Assembly (NCBI GenBank): GCA_900759005.1
Contig: CAAEUQ010000003.1
Span: 1 to 22,414, forward strand
From: Clostridia bacterium
GTDB taxonomy: Bacteria > Bacillota > Clostridia > Christensenellales > Aristaeellaceae
Length of the DNA: 22,414 bases
Reading direction: 5' to 3'
Shown: positions 16,026 through 22,414 of the stretch, one piece after another
Numbering within the stretch: position 1 is the first letter of the stretch
Layout of the letters: each line of letters opens with the position of its first letter
Made by a program: the position numbers and the translations under genes
Notes under the pieces: generated by a model
What the model saw: only the letters and a program-made list of their open reading frames with translations
Database searches by the model: none
Told to the model about the DNA's origin: nothing

Positions 16026-16053
16026 GATTTGCCTCCTTGATCAAGGTCGGTTT

Positions 16054-16115
16054 GCGCTTAAAGTCAAGCGCTTTCCTCGTCTGCGCACAGACGCACGCCT
16101 GCGGAAAGCCTCCGC
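16054..16115 (-). promoter_or_regulatory. Structured 5' leader of pnp
   Basis: Three small perfect hairpins follow one another: GCGCTT/AAGCGC (16054-16059 with 16066-16071), CGTCTG/CAGACG (16078-16083 with 16088-16093) and GCGGA/TCCGC (16101-16105 with 16111-16115). They lie 30-90 bases before the pnp start codon. In several bacteria PNPase controls its own mRNA through leader stems cut by RNase III; this leader could do the same. No convincing separate promoter was found. Confidence 0.45.
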
Positions 16116-16174
16116 ATCCTAGCGTCCGCACGCAGCTCTTTTTACAATACAGCCCCGCTCCGTAGGGCGCTTGC

Positions 16175-16211
16175 AAAACGCCGCCGTCCGGGGGAAACCC
16201 AAACGACGGCG
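16175..16211 (-). terminator. Intrinsic terminator after rpsO
   Basis: On the minus strand CGCCGTC (16211-16205) pairs with GACGGCG (16188-16182), with a GGG/CCC pair possible inside the loop. GGCG-TTTT-GC follows. It begins 28 bases after the rpsO stop and is probably partial, because pnp is downstream without an evident promoter. Confidence 0.65.
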
Positions 16212-16238
16212 CTTATCAGACCATCGATTGCGTGAAAA

Positions 16239-16517
16239 TTACTTGCGCAGACCGAGGTCGACGATCAGCTTACGATACGCTTCAATATCGTTGCTCTTCA
16301 GGTAGTCCAGCAGACCGCGGCGCTGACCAACCATCAGAAGCAGGCCACGACGGGAATGGTGATCCTTCTTGTGCATCTTCAGATGGTCGTTCAGGTGGTT
16401 GATGCGGCCGGTGAGCAGCGCGATCTGAACCTCGGGAGAGCCGGTGTCGCCTTCCTTGCGGCCGTACTTTGCAATAACTTCCTGCTTGGTCATTTCGGTT
16501 CCGTTGATAATCAGCAT
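16239..16517 (-). CDS. rpsO: 30S ribosomal protein S15
   Basis: The protein has 92 residues and is cytosolic. S15 binds 16S rRNA helices 20-22 early in assembly of the small-subunit platform. The signature runs from [17 protein letters not shown] through [32 protein letters not shown], including the conserved [11 protein letters not shown]. The ATG at 16517 has AGGAGG seven bases upstream. An upstream in-frame ATG (16598) would add 27 unrelated residues, and a later one (MTKQEV) would give 84, so 16517 is the best compromise. It leads the rpsO-pnp-M16 block, as in Bacillus. S15 commonly represses its own mRNA, and the leader here is foldable. Confidence 0.95.
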   Translation of the reverse strand: MLIINGTEMTKQEVIAKYGRKEGDTGSPEVQIALLTGRINHLNDHLKMHKKDHHSRRGLLLMVGQRRGLLDYLKSNDIEAYRKLIVDLGLRK

Positions 16518-16616
16518 GGGTGTTTCCTCCTCTTTCTTTTCACCGCCAGCCAAGTAAGCCGTCGGAGTCATCGGCAAACTGAGCGAGCGGAACGGCAATG
16601 TTATGCCACAACGGCT
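16518..16616 (-). promoter_or_regulatory. rpsO leader, possible S15 autoregulatory RNA
   Basis: About 90 bases separate the predicted transcript start from the rpsO ATG. On the minus strand the leader contains GCCG...CGGC around 16572-16557 and CCGC...GCGG arms outside it, compatible with a branched fold. S15 leaders are very diverse in sequence, so this is only position and folding potential. Confidence 0.3.
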
Positions 16617-16645
16617 ATTTTACCATATTCCACCCGCGTTGTAAA
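16617..16645 (-). promoter_or_regulatory. Promoter of rpsO(-pnp-M16)
   Basis: On the minus strand, TTTACA (16645-16640), a 17-bp spacer and TAAAAT (16622-16617) are present, about 100 bases before the rpsO ATG. Confidence 0.75.
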
Positions 16646-16767
16646 CGCTTGAACAGGGATTTTCGAAAATTTTATATAGGAGCCGTGCGTGCGGAGCGAT
16701 AAAGCATTTATATAGGTAGAAAAAGAAATCTACACGTGTTAAATCTTGAATTGGAGCCGCAGTTTAG

Positions 16768-16796
16768 TTGACAAACGGGGAATGTCATGCTATCAT
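16768..16796 (+). promoter_or_regulatory. Promoter of the L7Ae-rpsL-rpsG-fusA-tuf operon
   Basis: A consensus TTGACA (16768-16773), a 17-bp spacer and TATCAT (16791-16796) lie 37 bases before the first start codon. The 122 bases between this and the divergent rpsO promoter are AT-rich and hold the direct repeat TTTATATAGG at 16671-16680 and 16707-16716. Confidence 0.85.
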
Positions 16797-16833
16797 TTAG
16801 AAGTTCGGGTATGTCTGAAGGAGGTGTGCATTC

Positions 16834-17076
16834 ATGCTTGAGAAGCTCAAAACCGCAAACAAGGTGGTCGGCACGCGCAGGCTGGTGCGCGCGGTTCAGG
16901 CGGGCGAGATTCAGGAAGCGTATCTCGCGGACGACGCGGATCTGTTCATCCTCCGTCAGGTGAAGGATGCGTGCGCGCAGGCGAACGTCCGGATCGTCTC
17001 GGTGGAAACGATGAAGGCGCTCGGCGCGGCGTGCGGCGTGGAGGTTCCCACCGCTGCGGCGGGAATCCGCAGGTAA
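16834..17076 (+). CDS. ybxF: L7Ae-like K-turn RNA-binding ribosomal protein (YbxF-like)
   Basis: The 80-residue L7Ae/L30e/S12e/Gadd45-fold protein shows the short form found in Bacillota upstream of rpsL. Visible are VGTRRLVRAVQAGEIQEAYLADDAD, the central helix, and the C-terminal block MKALGAACGVEVPTAAAGIRR, where homologues read LGKACGI-(D/E)-V-x-A. Bacillus YbxF binds kink-turn RNA; its role in the ribosome is not fully settled. GAAGGAGG precedes the ATG by 9 bases. It is the first gene of the str operon, 92 bases before rpsL. In most Bacillota rpoC lies directly upstream; here the divergent rpsO does. Confidence 0.88.
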   Translation: MLEKLKTANKVVGTRRLVRAVQAGEIQEAYLADDADLFILRQVKDACAQANVRIVSVETMKALGAACGVEVPTAAAGIRR

Positions 17077-17168
17077 CCCGAATGATTGTACTATAGCTCT
17101 TCCAGGGTTGCGGAAGTGTATATAGAGGTTTATTTCAGCCATAATAGTTCAGGAGGTGCTTTTCTTCA

Positions 17169-17543
17169 ATGCCGACGATCAATCAGTTGATCCGCAAGGG
17201 TAGAGAAAAGGTAACCAGCAAGTCGAATTCTCCGATTCTGCAGTCCTGTCCGCAGAAGCGCGGCGTCTGCCTGTCCGTTAAGACGCAGACCCCGAAGAAG
17301 CCGAATTCCGCATTGCGCAAAATCGCCCGCGTTCGTCTGACGAACTCGATCGAAGGTACCTGCTATATTCCGGGTATCGGTCACAACCTGCAGGAGCACT
17401 CGGTTGTACTGATCCGCGGCGGCAAGGTCCGCGATCTGCCTGGCGTGCGTTACCATATCATCCGCGGCGCTCTGGACGCTGCTGGCGTTGCCAAGCGTAT
17501 GCAGGGTCGCTCCCTCTACGGCGCAAAGCGTCCGAAGAAGTAA
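17169..17543 (+). CDS. rpsL: 30S ribosomal protein S12
   Basis: The protein has 124 residues. S12 sits at the decoding centre and controls accuracy. The conserved [18 protein letters not shown] (Lys43, Lys44), [15 protein letters not shown] and [15 protein letters not shown] are present. Residue 88 (E. coli numbering with Met, same alignment) is Arg, codon CGC at 17430-17432, in [11 protein letters not shown], where E. coli has Lys. Substitution of this Lys by Arg is a known streptomycin-resistance change in E. coli and mycobacteria. Here it may be the natural residue of the lineage. AGGAGGTG precedes the start. It is second in the operon. Identity is certain; drug response is inferred. Confidence 0.98.
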   Translation: MPTINQLIRKGREKVTSKSNSPILQSCPQKRGVCLSVKTQTPKKPNSALRKIARVRLTNSIEGTCYIPGIGHNLQEHSVVLIRGGKVRDLPGVRYHIIRGALDAAGVAKRMQGRSLYGAKRPKK

Positions 17544-17645
17544 TTGAGGTCTTAAAAGATCTCTTGGCGAAAACGCATGAGGAAACGGCGAATTCGGTTT
17601 CTGTCCATCTGGAACGTGGGAAGGAAACGAAACGCGCATGGTCCT

Positions 17646-17690
17646 GGAGCGGGCTAACCGGGAAGCGCCAACTCGCCCGGGGTGCTTTTG
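17646..17690 (+). promoter_or_regulatory. Structured rpsL-rpsG intergenic RNA with alternative helices
   Basis: The 195-base gap has three competing stems: CGGGC (17650-17654) with GCCCG (17675-17679); CCGGG (17658-17662) with CCCGG (17676-17680); and AAGCGCC (17663-17669) with GGTGCTT (17681-17687), the last followed by TTG and resembling a weak terminator. In E. coli the rpsL-rpsG spacer is the S7 autoregulatory site; a comparable role is possible here. No ORF was seen in the gap. Confidence 0.45.
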
Positions 17691-17738
17691 CCTGTTTCTC
17701 GTTCACTTTAACGTCATTAAATATCAGGAGGGACACTT

Positions 17739-18209
17739 ATGTCCAGACGTGGATTTATCCCGAAGCGCGAAGTGCTTCCGGATCCGGTATACGGCTCGGT
17801 CGTCGTGACCAAGCTGATTAACCAGGTAATGTATGATGGCAAGCGCGGCGTCGCGCAGAACGTATGCTACGATGCGTTCGAGACGATTGCCCAGAAGTCC
17901 GGCAAGGAAGCGCTTGAAGTGTTCAATCAGGCGATGGCGAACATCATGCCGTCTCTGGAATGCAAGGCTCGCCGCGTTGGCGGCGCGACCTATCAGGTTC
18001 CGCTGGAGGTTCGTCCGGAGCGCCGTCAGACGCTGGCTCTGCGCTGGCTGGTCATGTTTGCCCGCAAGCGCGGCGAACGCGATATGGCGGATCGTCTTGC
18101 AGGCGAGATTCTGGACGCTTCGAATAACACCGGCAACGCCGTAAAGCGTCGCGAGGATATGCACAAGCAGGCGGAAGCGAACAAGGCGTTCGCGCACTAC
18201 CGCTGGTAA
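17739..18209 (+). CDS. rpsG: 30S ribosomal protein S7
   Basis: The protein has 156 residues, the usual length. S7 starts assembly of the 30S head by binding the 3' domain of 16S rRNA and lies near the mRNA exit. The opening [20 protein letters not shown] and the blocks [39 protein letters not shown], and [28 protein letters not shown] are textbook S7. CAGGAGGG is 8 bases before the ATG. It is third in the str operon. It is the likely regulator of the operon if the spacer before it is an S7 site. Confidence 0.98.
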   Translation: MSRRGFIPKREVLPDPVYGSVVVTKLINQVMYDGKRGVAQNVCYDAFETIAQKSGKEALEVFNQAMANIMPSLECKARRVGGATYQVPLEVRPERRQTLALRWLVMFARKRGERDMADRLAGEILDASNNTGNAVKRREDMHKQAEANKAFAHYRW

Positions 18210-18258
18210 TCCCTGTATGCGCTTCGCGCTTTTATGCGCAAGCATCATAGGTCATCAT

Positions 18259-18287
18259 CCTTCAGCACGCTTTATGCGTGCTGAAGG
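18259..18287 (+). other. Perfect hairpin between rpsG and fusA
   Basis: CCTTCAGCACGC (18259-18270), loop TTTAT, GCGTGCTGAAGG (18276-18287). There are twelve perfect pairs. TTCGTTAATG follows, so there is no T run. It could be an RNase processing site or tune fusA expression, rather than a full terminator. Confidence 0.7.
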
Positions 18288-18353
18288 TTCGTTAATGAAT
18301 ACCCCTCTGCGCGTTTACGGGCGCAAAATCTCAAAGAAAGTAGGAAATTAACT

Positions 18354-20423
<2,070 letters not shown>

Positions 20424-20459
20424 ACCGCGTTCAAAAAGGTTATTCAGGAGGAAAATGAA

Positions 20460-21671
<1,212 letters not shown>

Positions 21672-21683
21672 TTAAGGTTCAAA

Positions 21684-21720
21684 AGAAGCTCCGCATCAAT
21701 GAATGGTGCGGGGCTTTTCT
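21684..21720 (+). terminator. Intrinsic terminator after tuf
   Basis: AAGCTCCGCATCA (21686-21698) pairs with TGGTGCGGGGCTT (21704-21716): 13 pairs including two G-T, with a 5-base loop. TTCT follows. It begins 14 bases after the tuf stop. Confidence 0.85.
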
Positions 21721-21750
21721 GCCCATTGCAGGCAAAATGGAGGAGAGCAT

Positions 21751-22293
21751 ATGAAACAGACCAAGTATTCGGGCACTCAGACGGAAAAGAACCTGCTGGC
21801 AGCATTCGCCGGCGAATCCGAAGCGCGTAATAAGTATACTTTTTTCGCGTCCACCGCAAAAAAGCAGGGCTTTGAACAGATCGCCGCACTGTTTCTGAAA
21901 ACCGCAGAAAACGAAAAGGAACATGCCAAGCTCTGGTTTAAGGAGCTTCAGGGCATCGGCGATACCGCCGAAAACCTCGAAAGCGCCGCCGAAGGCGAGA
22001 ATTACGAATGGACGGATATGTATGAAGGCTTTGCGAAAACCGCCGAAGAGGAGGGCTTTCCGGAGCTCGCGCATCGTTTCCGCCTCGTCGCCGCAATCGA
22101 AAAACACCATGAGGAGCGCTATCGCGCGCTTTTGAAGAATGTCGAAACCGCGCAGGTGTTTGAAAAGAGCGAGGTCAAGGTTTGGGAATGCCGAAATTGC
22201 GGGCATATCGTCGTCGGCACTAAAGCGCCTGAAGTCTGCCCTGCCTGCAATCACCCCCAAAGCTATTTCGAAATCCACGCCGAAAACTATTGA
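21751..22293 (+). CDS. rbr: Rubrerythrin
   Basis: The protein has 180 residues. Rubrerythrin reduces hydrogen peroxide to water in anaerobes, using a diiron site and a rubredoxin-type iron. The N-terminal four-helix bundle holds the ligand motifs GESEARNKY (Glu22 and Glu24 region), ENEKEH (Glu55, His58) and EKHHEERY (Glu117, His120). The C-terminal rubredoxin-like domain has Cys147-x2-Cys150 and Cys163-x2-Cys166. GGAGGAGA precedes the ATG at 21751; an open frame starting at 21703 precedes it without a site. Only 79 bases, mostly taken by the tuf terminator, lie upstream and no clear promoter was seen, so it may depend on read-through or a promoter inside tuf. Confidence 0.95.
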   Translation: MKQTKYSGTQTEKNLLAAFAGESEARNKYTFFASTAKKQGFEQIAALFLKTAENEKEHAKLWFKELQGIGDTAENLESAAEGENYEWTDMYEGFAKTAEEEGFPELAHRFRLVAAIEKHHEERYRALLKNVETAQVFEKSEVKVWECRNCGHIVVGTKAPEVCPACNHPQSYFEIHAENY

Positions 22294-22303
22294 TCCAATC
22301 AGA

Positions 22304-22326
22304 GCCCCGCAAAACGGGGCCTTTTT
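22304..22326 (+). terminator. Intrinsic terminator after rubrerythrin
   Basis: GCCCCG (22304-22309), loop CAAAA, CGGGGC (22315-22320), then C and five T (22322-22326). It starts 10 bases after the stop codon. The remaining 88 bases are AT-rich and I see no gene in them. Confidence 0.9.
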
Positions 22327-22414
22327 ATAAATAAGCCAATATAAATCGCAAATCCACCAGATAAAGCAGAAACAAAGCAATCCTCGGAAAACCCCACGCG
22401 AAAATAAAGCAAAT

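Noticed and set aside
14073..16040. Long open frame on the plus strand opposite pnp
   Set aside because: It mirrors the codon bias of pnp, has no ribosome binding site or recognised domain, and pnp is unmistakable on the other strand.
16671..16716. TTTATATAGG direct repeat as an operator
   Set aside because: Only two copies in an AT-rich divergent spacer; too little to claim a binding site.
17086..17150. Separate promoter for rpsL
   Set aside because: CATAAT and TATATA stretches are present, but no -35 box at acceptable spacing; co-transcription with the L7Ae-like gene explains the layout.

Overview
The window looks like a chromosomal segment of a GC-rich anaerobic Bacillota (Clostridia-type) bacterium. 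The signs are AGGAGG-type ribosome binding sites before most genes, an L7Ae-like protein heading rpsL-rpsG-fusA-tuf, pnp followed by an M16 peptidase as in Bacillus, a rubrerythrin, and small Clostridia-type families (DUF3343, DUF2284, MmcQ/YjbR). The genus cannot be told from this sequence. No tRNA, rRNA, transposase, phage gene or CRISPR array was seen.

Layout. 1-104: four copies of a 26-bp tandem repeat. 137-1704 (minus): a secreted transglutaminase-like protein and a DUF3343 protein, separated by a 36-bp tandem repeat that carries terminator-like hairpins. 1829-2971 (plus): a cysteine-desulfurase-like PLP enzyme, divergent from DUF3343. 3140-7491 (plus): a strong promoter, a 27-codon leader ORF and an intrinsic terminator precede two ABC half-transporters of BmrC/BmrD type and an MmcQ/YjbR protein. 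7495-7999: a long hairpin, a 50-residue Cys-rich ORF and, on the minus strand, an acidic orphan protein. 8142-10042 (plus): a small two-helix membrane protein overlapping trmB, then a PHP-family metallohydrolase with its own promoter and terminator. 10142-11411 (minus): NUDIX hydrolase and Mrp/NBP35 ATPase, divergent from DUF2284 and a MazG-like pyrophosphohydrolase (11557-12474). 12514-16517 (minus): rpsO, pnp and an M16 peptidase in transcription order. 16834-21671 (plus): L7Ae-like protein, rpsL, rpsG, fusA, tuf, followed by rubrerythrin (21751-22293). The last ~90 bases hold a terminator and AT-rich sequence with no gene I can support.

How the genes work together. The right half is translation and RNA turnover: two divergent blocks, rpsO-pnp-M16 and the str operon, share a promoter region at 16617-16796. 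The left half is housekeeping plus a likely drug-export unit. Its leader region has a classical attenuator geometry: a leader ORF, a hairpin spanning its stop codon, a possible antiterminator and a terminator. This resembles the bmrBCD logic of Bacillus subtilis and is the most interesting regulatory system here. Also notable are Arg at the S12 position equivalent to E. coli Lys88, alternative RNA helices between rpsL and rpsG, and a str operon not adjacent to rpoBC or to the S10 operon.
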